Below the pieces are notes generated by a model, which was not told the DNA's origin, did not search any database, and was given only the letters and a program-made list of their open reading frames with translations. DNA of 64,000 nucleotides from a virus: positions 310,001-374,000 of the IMG/VR virus record IMGVR_UViG_3300032236_002285, one strand, 5' to 3'. Below are positions 16,753 through 25,512 of this stretch, in pieces. The stretch's first letter is position 1. Each line of letters opens with the position of its first letter. Both the position numbers and the translations under genes were made by a program.

Positions 16753-16762
16753 TATATATTAA
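16753..16762 (-). promoter_or_regulatory. Phage-type promoter box TTAATATATA
   Basis: Exact box four bases before the ATG of the HD hydrolase gene (16748); this short spacing implies a nearly leaderless mRNA. Confidence 0.65.
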
Positions 16763-16867
16763 ATAAATTTTGTATTTTTGTAGTATTATAAAATAAATTA
16801 GTTTTATAATCGTCTATTTACAAGATAGTATAAAAAATTCAATTATACAAATTATTATTGACTTATT

Positions 16868-16877
16868 TTAATATATA
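16868..16877 (+). promoter_or_regulatory. Phage-type promoter box TTAATATATA
   Basis: Exact box four bases before the ATG of the Rnl1-type ligase gene (16882). Confidence 0.65.
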
Positions 16878-16881
16878 AATT

Positions 16882-18225
16882 ATGAAGCTATTTAGATATA
16901 AAGAATTTTTAAGAGAATCATTGGAGTCAAAAAACTACAATATTCCCACATATGAACAAGCACTTGAACTTTGCTCAGGTGAAGAATCCCCATTTTATGA
17001 ATCTAAGATGGTTGTTGATGGGTTTAATGTATCTGTATTTAACTACCGTCTTGCTCAATATAAAGACTTTGCTAATCCTATTCCAGAAAAACCAGAGTTG
17101 AAAGGCTACGAAATGAGAGGTTTGACTTTTGTTTTTAATGAAGATGGTTCTTTATTCAATAGATATGTACTACTTGAAAAGTTCTTTAACTTAAATCAAG
17201 TACCAGAATCTTTATATTCAGTTGTTAAGAACTATAAAATTAAATTTGTGAATAACAAAGAAGATGGTTCTATTGCTTCATTTATTAAACTACCAAACGG
17301 TAAAATCGTTGGTAAATCTAAAATGGGGTTTGATAATGACCAAGCTGAAGGTATTAATCGTATTTATAAAACTAATAATCAAATCAAAAGTCTTGTTAAA
17401 TGGGCTTTAGATAATGATATTGTGCCTATATTTGAATATGTAGCACCAAACAACCGTATTGTATTAAGATACCCAGGTGAAGAATTAATCTTATTGAGAT
17501 TAAGAGATAATAAAACAGGTAAACATATTGATATTAGAGATCACTTAGATAAGGTTGGTGATATTAGAATTGCGCCATTTGAAGATGAAGTAAAAGACTT
17601 GGATCAATTAATTGAGTTGACAGCTACTCAAGTAGATAAAGAAGGTTCAATTGTTACTTGCGAAGATGAAATGGGTAGAGACTTTTTCTTTAAGTTAAAG
17701 ACTCCTTGGTATTGTGAACGTCATGGTTTACTTACTGAAGATCTTTATAGAGAGCATGTTATTATTGGTTATATCTTAGATGATAAGATAGACGATATCT
17801 TAGGTCAAGTACCAGAAGATGAAAAAGAAGCACATGAAAGAATTAATAAGATTATTTCTATTGTTAAGAAAACCATATCTGACAAAGTGTCAGAAATTGA
17901 AAAAGCTTACGAACAATTTGTCAAGTCTGGTATGACTAAAAAAGAATATGCTCTAAAGCATAGAGTTGGTAACCCAAACTTTGCCTTTGTGATGAATATG
18001 GTTAAGGCTGATGATTTAAGGAAGATGTCTAAGGAAGAAATCCTTGACATTTATGATATTATGGAAGACTATGAAAAATCATTACAAAGATGTGAACCAT
18101 ATGAAATGGCTAAAGAATGGTTAAGAGATATGACTAAGAGATTACACATTGCTAGAGAATGGTTACAAACAAAAGATAAAACTTTGTTTTTCCAAGATCC
18201 AGAAGAAAATGATGATGATAACTAA
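16882..18225 (+). CDS. rnlA: T4 Rnl1-type RNA ligase with capsid-targeting-like N-terminus
   Basis: 447 residues. The first residues MKLFRYKEFLRESLESK fit the capsid-targeting pattern with a likely protease site after LRE. Ligase motifs: I KEDGS near residue 130, IIIa/III FEYVAPNNRIVLRY near 195, IV EGSIVT near 265, V FFKLKTPWY near 280, then a helical C-terminal domain as in T4 Rnl1. T4 Rnl1 reseals tRNA cut by host anticodon nucleases. If the N-terminal peptide works as in T4, this repair enzyme would be injected with the DNA, ready before any phage gene is expressed. That step is inference. Confidence 0.9.
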   Translation: MKLFRYKEFLRESLESKNYNIPTYEQALELCSGEESPFYESKMVVDGFNVSVFNYRLAQYKDFANPIPEKPELKGYEMRGLTFVFNEDGSLFNRYVLLEKFFNLNQVPESLYSVVKNYKIKFVNNKEDGSIASFIKLPNGKIVGKSKMGFDNDQAEGINRIYKTNNQIKSLVKWALDNDIVPIFEYVAPNNRIVLRYPGEELILLRLRDNKTGKHIDIRDHLDKVGDIRIAPFEDEVKDLDQLIELTATQVDKEGSIVTCEDEMGRDFFFKLKTPWYCERHGLLTEDLYREHVIIGYILDDKIDDILGQVPEDEKEAHERINKIISIVKKTISDKVSEIEKAYEQFVKSGMTKKEYALKHRVGNPNFAFVMNMVKADDLRKMSKEEILDIYDIMEDYEKSLQRCEPYEMAKEWLRDMTKRLHIAREWLQTKDKTLFFQDPEENDDDN

Positions 18226-18470
18226 TGAGAATTTTAAAATTTAATGAATTGAAAGTAAACGATCCAAAACACAGATGTAAAATATGTGGTGAGCCTCTAT
18301 ATAGAACAGATGGTGGTGGTCACTCAGTTATATTACAATGTTCTTCAGATGCTGCTAAATTTTGGAACTTTGAAAGAGGTTCTAAAGATCAAAGTATTTC
18401 ACATAAACATTTTATGGATTCTACAATGAGTATACCAGTTGAAGAATGGAATGAATTAGAAAAGATATGA
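18225..18470 (+). CDS. Small zinc-ribbon-like protein with capsid-targeting-like N-terminus
   Basis: 81 residues, MRILKFNELKVND at the start. A CKICGEPLYRTDGGGHS...C pattern with later His could hold one zinc. It overlaps the ligase stop (TAATGA) and the next small gene. Function unknown. Confidence 0.7.
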   Translation: MRILKFNELKVNDPKHRCKICGEPLYRTDGGGHSVILQCSSDAAKFWNFERGSKDQSISHKHFMDSTMSIPVEEWNELEKI

Positions 18471-18619
18471 AACTAAAGAAATTTAAAGATTTTAAGAAAA
18501 GAAAAAAGACCGTAATTAAAAAAATTACGGATGCGCCATATGATTGGAGACCTACATTCGATCAAAATAGTCCTGCTCCAGGATATCAAATTAATATAGT
18601 ACAAACTAAACTTTCTTAA
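18467..18619 (+). CDS. Small basic protein, MKLKKFKDFKK start
   Basis: 50 residues from an ATG overlapping the preceding stop (ATGA). The first 20 residues are almost all Lys and Phe (KFKDFKKRKK), followed by DAPYDWRPTFDQ. The start resembles the capsid-targeting peptide but lacks the F/I-x-E cut site, so it may be a strongly basic internal protein. Third gene of the Rnl1 operon. Confidence 0.6.
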   Translation: MKLKKFKDFKKRKKTVIKKITDAPYDWRPTFDQNSPAPGYQINIVQTKLS

Positions 18620-18690
18620 ACTTATACCATACAAGTAATACAAGAAAATTAACAAAGAAAATTTCTGAATTTTTATCAGATTAAAAAACT

Positions 18691-18707
18691 TTGGCACGAT
18701 TTTTGAT
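18691..18707 (+). promoter_or_regulatory. Possible sigma-54-type promoter of dnaK
   Basis: TTGGCACG-ATTT-TTGAT has the -24 GG and the right 12-base spacing of a sigma-54 promoter, but the -12 dinucleotide is GA rather than GC. It lies about 29 bases before the dnaK ATG. Neither of the window's two common promoter boxes is present here. Confidence 0.35.
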
Positions 18708-18735
18708 TTATCATTAATAAAAATAAAAATAAAGT

Positions 18736-20619
18736 ATGGCAAAAGACGTAATTATTGGAATTGACTTAGGAACTACAAACTCATGTGTAGCTGTAGTTGA
18801 AGGTGGTGAACCAATCGTAATCACCAACTCCGAAGGAAAAAGAACAACTCCTTCAGTTGTCGGATTTACCGACAAAGATAGAAAAATTGGAGACCCTGCG
18901 AAAAGACAGGCTGTTACCAATCCAAAAAATACCGTTTATTCAATTAAAAGATTTATTGGTAAAGACTATTCAGTTTGTACTGATGAAGTAACAAGAGTTC
19001 CTTATCAAGTTGTAAAAGCAGGTAAAAATGTACCAGCTGTTCAAATTGGTGATAGAACTTACACTCCTCAAGAAATCTCTGCTATGATTCTTCAAAAAAT
19101 GAAGAAAACCGCTGAAGACTTCTTAGGATATGAAGTAAAAAGAGCTGTTATCACGGTTCCTGCTTATTTCGGTGACGCTGAAAGAACTGCAACAATCGAA
19201 GCTGGTGAAATTGCTGGTTTGAAAGTTGAGCGTATCATTAATGAACCAACTGCTGCTGCCTTGGCTTATGGCTTGGACAAAAAGAATACAGATTCTAAAA
19301 TCTTAGTGTTCGACTGCGGTGGTGGTACTCATGACGTATCAGTTCTAGAAATTGGTGATGGTGTATTTGAAGTAAAATCTACTGACGGTGATACTCACTT
19401 AGGTGGTGACGACTTTGATAACGCTATTATCTCTTGGATGGTTGATGAATTCAAATCTGAAAACTCAATTGATCTTTCTAAAGATCCTATGGCTCTTCAG
19501 CGTTTGAAAGATGCTGCTGAGAAAGCAAAGATTGAATTATCTTCTACTACTCAGTCAGAAATTAATCTTCCTTATATCACTGCTCAAGATGGTGTTCCTT
19601 TACACTTTGTTAAACAACTTACAAGAGCTAAGTTTGATCAAATGACTTCAAGTCTTGTTGATAGAGCTATAGCTTGTGCTAAGTCTGCTTTGAAAAGTGC
19701 TGGATTAAAACCATCTGACATTGATGAAGTTATTCTTGTTGGTGGTTCTACAAGAATTCCTTCTATTCAAGAAGCATTGGAAAAATACACTGGTAAAAAG
19801 CCAAATAAATCAGTTAACCCTGATGAAGTGGTTGCTTTAGGTGCCGCTATTCAAGGTGCTGTATTAACTGGTGGTATTACCGACGTTCTTCTTCTTGATG
19901 TAACTCCACTATCACTTGGTATTGAGACAATGGGTAGTGTAATGACGAGATTGATTGAAGCTAACACTACAATCCCTACTCGTAAAACTGAAACATTCTC
20001 TACTGCTTCTGACAATCAACCATCTGTAGAAATTCACGTTCTACAAGGTGAGAGACCAATGGCTAAGGATAACCGTTCTCTTGGTAAATTCCATCTTGAT
20101 GGTATTATGCCAGCACCGAGAGGTATTCCTCAAGTAGAGGTAACATTAGATATTGATGCTAATGGTGTACTTTCAGTATCTGCTAAAGACAAAGCATCTG
20201 GTAAGGAAAACAAAATCCGTATCGAAGGTGGTTCTCAATTGTCTAAAGAAGAAATTGAAAGAATGAAAGCTGAGGCTGAAGCAAATGCTGAATCAGATCG
20301 TCTTGAGAGAGAAAAGGTTGAAAAGTTAAATATGGCTGATAACCTTATCTTTCAAACAGAGAAACAAATTAAAGAGTACTCTGAAAAATTAACTGAAGAT
20401 GATAAGTCAAATCTTAATGCTGATTTAGAAACTTTGAAAAAAGCACACTCTGAAAAAGACATTACAGCTATTGATGATGCCTCTCAAAAATTGAATTCAA
20501 CTTGGCAAACAATCTCAACAAGATTGTATCAAGAAGCTCAATCAGAACCACAAACTTCAAACACTAACACTGGTAATGGCGGTGATGTTGAAGATACTTC
20601 CTATGAAGAAGTTAAGTAA
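18736..20619 (+). CDS. dnaK: DnaK (Hsp70) chaperone
   Basis: 627 residues, full length. N-terminal ATPase domain: [14 protein letters not shown] (phosphate 1), [13 protein letters not shown], phosphate 2 as [12 protein letters not shown] (the usual DLGGGTFD has become DCGGGTHD), LVGGSTRIP. Then the linker [14 protein letters not shown], the peptide-binding domain, the helical lid and an acidic C-terminus ending EEVK. It works with the DnaJ and GrpE encoded 9-11 kb upstream on the other strand. Probably helps fold virion proteins or protects infection under stress. It is followed by a structured RNA and a terminator. Confidence 0.97.
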   Translation: MAKDVIIGIDLGTTNSCVAVVEGGEPIVITNSEGKRTTPSVVGFTDKDRKIGDPAKRQAVTNPKNTVYSIKRFIGKDYSVCTDEVTRVPYQVVKAGKNVPAVQIGDRTYTPQEISAMILQKMKKTAEDFLGYEVKRAVITVPAYFGDAERTATIEAGEIAGLKVERIINEPTAAALAYGLDKKNTDSKILVFDCGGGTHDVSVLEIGDGVFEVKSTDGDTHLGGDDFDNAIISWMVDEFKSENSIDLSKDPMALQRLKDAAEKAKIELSSTTQSEINLPYITAQDGVPLHFVKQLTRAKFDQMTSSLVDRAIACAKSALKSAGLKPSDIDEVILVGGSTRIPSIQEALEKYTGKKPNKSVNPDEVVALGAAIQGAVLTGGITDVLLLDVTPLSLGIETMGSVMTRLIEANTTIPTRKTETFSTASDNQPSVEIHVLQGERPMAKDNRSLGKFHLDGIMPAPRGIPQVEVTLDIDANGVLSVSAKDKASGKENKIRIEGGSQLSKEEIERMKAEAEANAESDRLEREKVEKLNMADNLIFQTEKQIKEYSEKLTEDDKSNLNADLETLKKAHSEKDITAIDDASQKLNSTWQTISTRLYQEAQSEPQTSNTNTGNGGDVEDTSYEEVK

Positions 20620-20620
20620 T

Positions 20621-20731
20621 GTCTACTTTTAGGTCGTAAGTCAGGGAAAGGAACGGATCGGAAACCTCTTAGAAATAAGGTAAGAAACAAAGAAAATATC
20701 CTGATGTTTTGACCCCGTTCAAGTTAAAGAC
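20621..20731 (+). ncRNA. Pseudoknotted structured RNA candidate after dnaK
   Basis: About 110 bases, more GC-rich than the surroundings. Closing stem GTCTACTT (20621-20628) with AAGT...AGAC (20721-20731, 3-base bulge). Inside: GGTC/GACC (20632-20635, 20711-20714); TCAGGG/TCCTGA (20641-20646, 20699-20704); GAACGG/CCGTTC (20651-20656, 20715-20720), which crosses the previous two and makes a pseudoknot; and CTTA-GAAA-TAAG, a GNRA-capped hairpin (20668-20679). Too many matching helices for chance in AT-rich DNA. No known class fits. A terminator follows. Confidence 0.6.
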
Positions 20732-20740
20732 AGAAAAACT

Positions 20741-20770
20741 AAAAACCCAGTCAAATGACTGGGTTTTTTT
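20741..20770. terminator. Bidirectional terminator
   Basis: AAACCCAGTCA/TGACTGGGTTT with a two-base loop, A run before and T run after; ends the dnaK/RNA transcript and the convergent gene at 20774. Confidence 0.85.
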
Positions 20771-20773
20771 ATT

Positions 20774-22006
20774 TTAATTTTCTTCATATCCACCATCGGT
20801 ATCTTTTAGATATCTATCATATCCTATACTAGGATCATTACTAATTCTATAATTATCTAAATTAAGATAACACATTGTATCACAATAAGGATAATATTCA
20901 AAATCAGCAGAATCTAAATCAACTTTTATAGTAGCTTCTTTTATAGTTGAACCATCTGTAATTGATTCTTCTGGTTCCATTGATTGTCTTTTTTTATACC
21001 ACCAACCATTCTTTTCAGCAAATTGCTTGAATAGTTCAACATCAGCATCTTGTGATGTATAAATTCTATCCATGAATTTAATCGGTTGACCATCAGCCTT
21101 AGCATCCCAAAGGATTGCTCTACCTTTAATCAAAAAATCTGTATATTTACCGTCAGTAATTGTACCACCATCACCATAAAGAATAACTAATGACACTTGA
21201 CTATTTTGTGTATAAATATCAAAATAATCAGAATCAACTGAGGCCATACAAGAGTTATTTAGTGAACCACCACCATCAACATATTTTTCTGAATCATACC
21301 AATAAGCAATTTTACTACCTTTAACTATATCAAATTGTTTAAGTGCATCTTTTGCAAAGTCATAAGTTGCTTTATAAGTATTAGTAAATTGTTCTAATTC
21401 GGTATCTGTTATTGGTATTTTAGCCGCTGTTAAAATAGCTCTTGCTACTCTACCGATTTTAATATTATTTCTTGATGTTGACCAAATTCTTTGATCCTCA
21501 GCATCAGTTGGTTCCATAGCTTCCTTATTAATAACACCTATTTTCTCACCATTATATTCTTTGAACATAACAAATATTTTACCAGATGTTCTACTAACCG
21601 TTTCCGATAGAATAACGCCTATTTCACCAACAGAAGGTGACCAGCAATTATATTTTTTCTTATCATAACCAAGTGCACTGAATATACTATCATTTCTATC
21701 ACTACTTGTAAGGTATCTACCACCATCAATTATTTTCCAGGTTTCTGGTCTATCTTTAATAATATCTTGAACTTTTCTATCAGGAGTAAAGCTAACAGCA
21801 TCTTTAGCATCAGTAATATCAATATAGTTTTGAGCAATACCATCAACATCTTTTGAATAAAGACTTAGTAATTGACTTGCTATTTTATTAGCTTTCATTT
21901 TACTTAGCAAGTTTATAAACTTTTTAGAGTAAATAACCTTGGACTCAAGTAAAATATCATAAATTGCTTTTTCTGAAATAAAATCTCCGTATTTAAGAAC
22001 ACTCAT
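20774..22006 (-). CDS. Hypothetical protein with capsid-targeting-like N-terminus
   Basis: 410 residues, MSVLKYGDFISEKAIYD, with a likely cut after ISE. The central and C-terminal part carries GGGSLNNSCM, then YFDIYTQNSQVSLVIL, IKGRAILWD and KFMDRIYTSQD. This order of motifs looks like a conserved phage-protein family of unknown function; I cannot name it. An exact TTAATATATA box lies 22 bases before the ATG. Confidence 0.8.
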   Translation of the reverse strand: MSVLKYGDFISEKAIYDILLESKVIYSKKFINLLSKMKANKIASQLLSLYSKDVDGIAQNYIDITDAKDAVSFTPDRKVQDIIKDRPETWKIIDGGRYLTSSDRNDSIFSALGYDKKKYNCWSPSVGEIGVILSETVSRTSGKIFVMFKEYNGEKIGVINKEAMEPTDAEDQRIWSTSRNNIKIGRVARAILTAAKIPITDTELEQFTNTYKATYDFAKDALKQFDIVKGSKIAYWYDSEKYVDGGGSLNNSCMASVDSDYFDIYTQNSQVSLVILYGDGGTITDGKYTDFLIKGRAILWDAKADGQPIKFMDRIYTSQDADVELFKQFAEKNGWWYKKRQSMEPEESITDGSTIKEATIKVDLDSADFEYYPYCDTMCYLNLDNYRISNDPSIGYDRYLKDTDGGYEEN

Positions 22007-22028
22007 AATAAAAATATTTTTGTTAGAA

Positions 22029-22038
22029 TATATATTAA
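22029..22038 (-). promoter_or_regulatory. Phage-type promoter box TTAATATATA
   Basis: Exact box 22 bases before the ATG at 22006. Confidence 0.65.
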
Positions 22039-22114
22039 TTTTAAAAATTTCAATATTTGATTTTTAATGATTTTAATACAATAATATATAAATTATAAAA
22101 ATAACCCCAAAAAA

Positions 22115-22354
22115 ATGAAAGATAAAGTAGCTGATATAATCAGAATTTTAGGTATGGGCTTTAATGAGCTTGTCTTTGACTTTGAAGTTGATGGTGTAGA
22201 CTTCAATTCAATTGAGTGGGATCCTGAACAAGATAAAGTATTTCTTCATATCTTTGATGATGAAAATGAAATGGACCATCATTGTGATTTTGAGGGCATG
22301 GACATTGATAAACAAATCAAAGTTTATAAAATACTATCTGTTTTTTTAAATTAA
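22115..22354 (+). CDS. Small acidic hypothetical protein
   Basis: 79 residues, strongly acidic (FDFEVDGVDFNSIEWDPEQ, HIFDDENEMDHH), unrecognised. DNA-mimic behaviour is possible from charge alone but unproven. An AATAATATATAA sequence (22080-22091) is a variant of the phage-type box. Overlaps the end of the endolysin gene by four bases. Confidence 0.65.
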   Translation: MKDKVADIIRILGMGFNELVFDFEVDGVDFNSIEWDPEQDKVFLHIFDDENEMDHHCDFEGMDIDKQIKVYKILSVFLN

Positions 22355-23331
22355 AGACTATTTAACATTTGAATCATTTCTTTCTGTGGAAAGATATCAA
22401 AAACATCTTTTCTTACATGAGAATGACTTCTTATGCCACCATTTGAAATGTACAAAGAATTATAGTTAAACCAATTCTCATTATAAATTTTACCTTCAAT
22501 TGTAATAGCATTTTTATTGATTAGATAAATAATTAAGCTTCTAGCACTATCTAACTGAGCATCTGTATATCTTTCAAAATAATCATAACCTCTAAAAGTT
22601 CTATCTAATTTAACGACATCTTTTTCGTTAACTAATTTATTAACTGAGTTATAGAATCTACCATCAACACCTAATGTTAATGGACCATAATTACAAAATT
22701 CAATACCTATTGATTTAGAGTTAAGATCTAAAGATTGATTATTAGTAATCCCTAAATGGTATGCCCAGTATTTATCATCAAATGTGTTTAATACTTTACC
22801 ATCCCAGATTGTTTCATCAGTTGAAGATGATTTTCTACCAATAATATAAGAAACTCCAACTTTTAATGGCTTAACTCCACCATTTTGGTCTAATACCAAA
22901 TTACCACCTAAATCTTTCTCAAATTCTTTATCCCATCCATTAACACTCCAATCAGGACGAGAACCACCACCAGTATTGTGTAGCCAAATAGTTTCTTTTT
23001 TAGTAATTTCTTGGTAGTATGAGTCAGGTGATAAAGGATAATTATAAATAGTCAACCCGTTTTGATTTGAATAAGATATATCATATGGTATTTCATTTTG
23101 AGAAACTATAGGTTTACCATAATTCATTAAATTATTCCAAGTAAGAGAACCAACAACACCATCAGATTTAGTGCCGATAGCTCTTTGGAAATTAGTAACT
23201 GAAACTAAAAGATTTTGACCAAAATAACCATCAATTCTTTCATTAAAGAATCCGTTTTCTTTTAGCATTGTCTGTAATAAAGTAACATCTTCACCAGACA
23301 TTTTTAATGTTAATATTCTTTTTAGTTTCAT
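22351..23331 (-). CDS. Endolysin: peptidoglycan-binding domain plus amidase
   Basis: 326 residues. Residues 1-70 form a peptidoglycan-binding domain (GEDVTLLQTMLKENGFF...DGYFGQNLLVSVTNFQ...DGVVG). Residues about 105-320 form an N-acetylmuramoyl-L-alanine amidase type 2 domain; zinc ligands are probably the His of WLHNTGG, of YHLG and of RSHSHVRKD. It cuts the stem peptide from the glycan at lysis. No signal peptide. A TTAATATATA box ends four bases before the ATG. No holin is recognisable beside it. Confidence 0.88.
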   Translation of the reverse strand: MKLKRILTLKMSGEDVTLLQTMLKENGFFNERIDGYFGQNLLVSVTNFQRAIGTKSDGVVGSLTWNNLMNYGKPIVSQNEIPYDISYSNQNGLTIYNYPLSPDSYYQEITKKETIWLHNTGGGSRPDWSVNGWDKEFEKDLGGNLVLDQNGGVKPLKVGVSYIIGRKSSSTDETIWDGKVLNTFDDKYWAYHLGITNNQSLDLNSKSIGIEFCNYGPLTLGVDGRFYNSVNKLVNEKDVVKLDRTFRGYDYFERYTDAQLDSARSLIIYLINKNAITIEGKIYNENWFNYNSLYISNGGIRSHSHVRKDVFDIFPQKEMIQMLNSL

Positions 23332-23335
23332 AACT

Positions 23336-23345
23336 TATATATTAA
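23336..23345 (-). promoter_or_regulatory. Phage-type promoter box TTAATATATA
   Basis: Exact box four bases before the endolysin ATG; it lies between the endolysin start and the preceding gene's stop (23346). Confidence 0.65.
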
Positions 23346-23852
23346 TTATTGCTTATATCTTTGTGCGTTTTGTTGCTCTAAAAATGCTTTTAAATCTTCA
23401 TATCTAACCGATCCAGGATTCATCTTAACCAAATCAGCATTTCCGGTTGTTTTAGTCTCAACTTTCTTTTCAGCACTTGCTTTTACTCTTTCTTCATGTT
23501 CATCTTCAACTTTCTTCAGAATATGACCTAAGTAAAAATCTATGCCTTTTTCTTTTATTAGTTCAAAATCAACATTGATTATAAACTCTTCATGTTCTGG
23601 TCCAACATAAACAGCAATTAAAGGCTCCTTAATGAAAACATCAACATAAAATTTTATATCACCTACATTTCCTTGAGCATAGATAGTTGTCCTATATTGA
23701 GTATTATAATAATAAGCAAATTTATCTCTATCGTTAAATTCTCTATTTCCGTTTTTATCAACGGTTGATGCTAAACCCAGATTAGTTTTGAAGTATCTAC
23801 ATCTTTTAACTTCTTGCATCACAACAGAATTAGTTACCACATTATATGCCAT
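23346..23852 (-). CDS. Hypothetical protein
   Basis: 168 residues: beta-rich first two thirds (VGDIKFYVDVFIKEPLIAVYVG) and a charged helical tail. Possibly structural, by general composition only. Confidence 0.65.
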   Translation of the reverse strand: MAYNVVTNSVVMQEVKRCRYFKTNLGLASTVDKNGNREFNDRDKFAYYYNTQYRTTIYAQGNVGDIKFYVDVFIKEPLIAVYVGPEHEEFIINVDFELIKEKGIDFYLGHILKKVEDEHEERVKASAEKKVETKTTGNADLVKMNPGSVRYEDLKAFLEQQNAQRYKQ

Positions 23853-23902
23853 AGTAACTTATTTATTAAATAGTAGAAGTTTCCTTATTTTAATAAATAA
23901 TG

Positions 23903-23910
23903 TATATTTG
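23903..23910 (+). promoter_or_regulatory. Host-type promoter -7 box, leaderless class
   Basis: TATATTTG, CAAA, ATG at 23915. Confidence 0.7.
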
Positions 23911-23914
23911 CAAA

Positions 23915-24100
23915 ATGAAAATATTGGACTTAAATAAAATAAACTATGATGTTTATAGATTTATATCAGATAATCAAAATAAATTACCAGTTTGTATAGT
24001 TTCAGAAAGTATAGATTCTTTGAAAAAATCAATAATGATTTTAGAAGAACATGATTTTAAGTTTAGATTGGACGGGTTAAAAATAATTGTATTTGAATAG
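23915..24100 (+). CDS. Small hypothetical protein from a leaderless mRNA
   Basis: 61 residues, MKILDLNKINYDVYRFIS..., one helix-strand-rich unit, unrecognised. ATG 23915 is set by its distance of four bases to the promoter box; an ATG at 23900 overlaps the box. Stop codon is TAG; read-through would add about 20 residues. Confidence 0.7.
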   Translation: MKILDLNKINYDVYRFISDNQNKLPVCIVSESIDSLKKSIMILEEHDFKFRLDGLKIIVFE

Positions 24101-24664
24101 TTATTCAGTTTCGATTTCAAATTCCTCTTCTTCACCAAATTTATCATCCATTTCAATTTTTAAATCAACTAGAAACTCTTCATCAATCTTTTTAATTTCA
24201 ACATTCTTTGTTATCTGACCAATAACTTCAAATGTATCAAGGTCGTATTTTTTGAATTTAATGTAACACTTCTCAATATCTTCATATGAGAAGTCTTTAT
24301 TAGGATCTTTTGGTAAAGCTTCTTTAATATCAATAGCTATGAAAAGATTATAAGTAGCCTCATCATCAGAAAATTTAACGGTTAGATTATCATACATTTT
24401 TGAGTATTTAGATATCTCAGAACTTTCAAGTCTAACGCCTAAATCTTTTAACGACATCTTAGATTTATCCTTAGCTTCAGCCTTAGCTCTTTTAATAGAT
24501 TTTTCAGTTTTACCTTCTTCTGATGGTTCTTCTGACTCATTTTCTTGAAATTCAAACATCTTATCAATCTTTCTTTTGATTTGCTTTAAAGCAAGCTCAA
24601 CATAAGACTCCGGAGTGTCATTCATTTCTTCGTTAATAAAATCCGCATATTTTCTAATTTTCAT
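24101..24664 (-). CDS. Hypothetical acidic protein with capsid-targeting-like N-terminus
   Basis: 187 residues, MKIRKYADFINEEMNDTPES, possible cut after INE. Residues 30-85 are a highly charged helix (KRAKAEAKDKSK), and the C-terminus is very acidic (FGEEEEFEIETE). Phage-type box four bases before the ATG. Confidence 0.75.
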   Translation of the reverse strand: MKIRKYADFINEEMNDTPESYVELALKQIKRKIDKMFEFQENESEEPSEEGKTEKSIKRAKAEAKDKSKMSLKDLGVRLESSEISKYSKMYDNLTVKFSDDEATYNLFIAIDIKEALPKDPNKDFSYEDIEKCYIKFKKYDLDTFEVIGQITKNVEIKKIDEEFLVDLKIEMDDKFGEEEEFEIETE

Positions 24665-24668
24665 AATG

Positions 24669-24678
24669 TATATATTAA
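24669..24678 (-). promoter_or_regulatory. Phage-type promoter box TTAATATATA
   Basis: Exact box four bases before the ATG at 24664. Confidence 0.65.
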
Positions 24679-24688
24679 AAATAATTCC

Positions 24689-25480
24689 TTATTTATTAGT
24701 TTGCCAATAGTTTTTACCTGGCATTTCTAATTTATTTTTTTTAATACACCAAGTTACTTGCCTTGGTGTTACATTCAGCTCTTTGGCTATTTTTGGAACT
24801 GACATCTTCCAGATTAATGGTTTAATTAGTTCTAATAATTCACTATCATCCTTGAAATAACCATCTTTTCTTTTTTCTTTTGTTTTAAGAAAAACATTTT
24901 TGTAAAAATCCTCTAGATCGGATTTCAGATATTCTTCTCTTTTCTCATCGAAGTTTATAAAGCAATGTTTGCCTATTAGATATAGAGCAACCTTATCATA
25001 CATCTCAGCCGCTTCAATTTCACTATTTGTAAATTTAATTTTTGATATTAAATTATTATCAAATCTACACATCCAAGATTTCTTGCTTTCTTTCCAATAA
25101 ACACCTTTATACTTTGAAGATTTTTTGTTATCTGGTTTATAATCAGTTCCTATTCTAAATGTAGATAAGTGTTTTTTTAATTCATCGTCTACAAATTTAT
25201 TATCACCACAACCTCTTATATTATATCCATTTGGTCTATAGGTGTTATACTTTTCAGCATATTTAATTTCTAATTTATTTAATTCATCTATATCCTTAAT
25301 ATTATCTTCTATTATTTCAAAATCAAAATTTTCTATACCATATTTATTAACAGCATTTTTAAGAATTAAATTATGTGTATATTTTACCCAGTCACCTCTA
25401 TACCTCTTATTAAAACTCACAACAGATTGACCTATATAAGATTTCCCATTTATTTTATTAAAAATTCTATAAATTATCAT
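24689..25480 (-). CDS. GIY-YIG homing endonuclease with AP2-like domain
   Basis: 263 residues. Residues 1-95: GIY-YIG nuclease (IIYRIFNKINGKSYIGQS, then RYRGDW, NKYGIENF). Residues about 120-185: AP2-like DNA-binding domain (SSKYKGVYWKESKKSWMCRF). C-terminus: a helix-turn-helix (SVPKIAKELNVTPRQV). A freestanding mobile gene. Its upstream TATATATTAT is a one-base variant of the phage box. Confidence 0.88.
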   Translation of the reverse strand: MIIYRIFNKINGKSYIGQSVVSFNKRYRGDWVKYTHNLILKNAVNKYGIENFDFEIIEDNIKDIDELNKLEIKYAEKYNTYRPNGYNIRGCGDNKFVDDELKKHLSTFRIGTDYKPDNKKSSKYKGVYWKESKKSWMCRFDNNLISKIKFTNSEIEAAEMYDKVALYLIGKHCFINFDEKREEYLKSDLEDFYKNVFLKTKEKRKDGYFKDDSELLELIKPLIWKMSVPKIAKELNVTPRQVTWCIKKNKLEMPGKNYWQTNK

Positions 25481-25500
25481 ATACTATATATTATTTTTAG

Positions 25501-25508
25501 TATATTTG
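25501..25508 (+). promoter_or_regulatory. Host-type promoter -7 box, leaderless class
   Basis: TATATTTG, TATC, ATG at 25513. Confidence 0.7.
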
Positions 25509-25512
25509 TATC

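Noticed and set aside
20621-20731. Hammerhead or HDV-like self-cleaving ribozyme after dnaK
   Set aside because: CTGATG and GAAAC are both present, but the helices needed on either side do not form in any circular permutation. The HDV fold would need a P4 and a catalytic-C joining region; only about ten bases lie between the two 3' strands.
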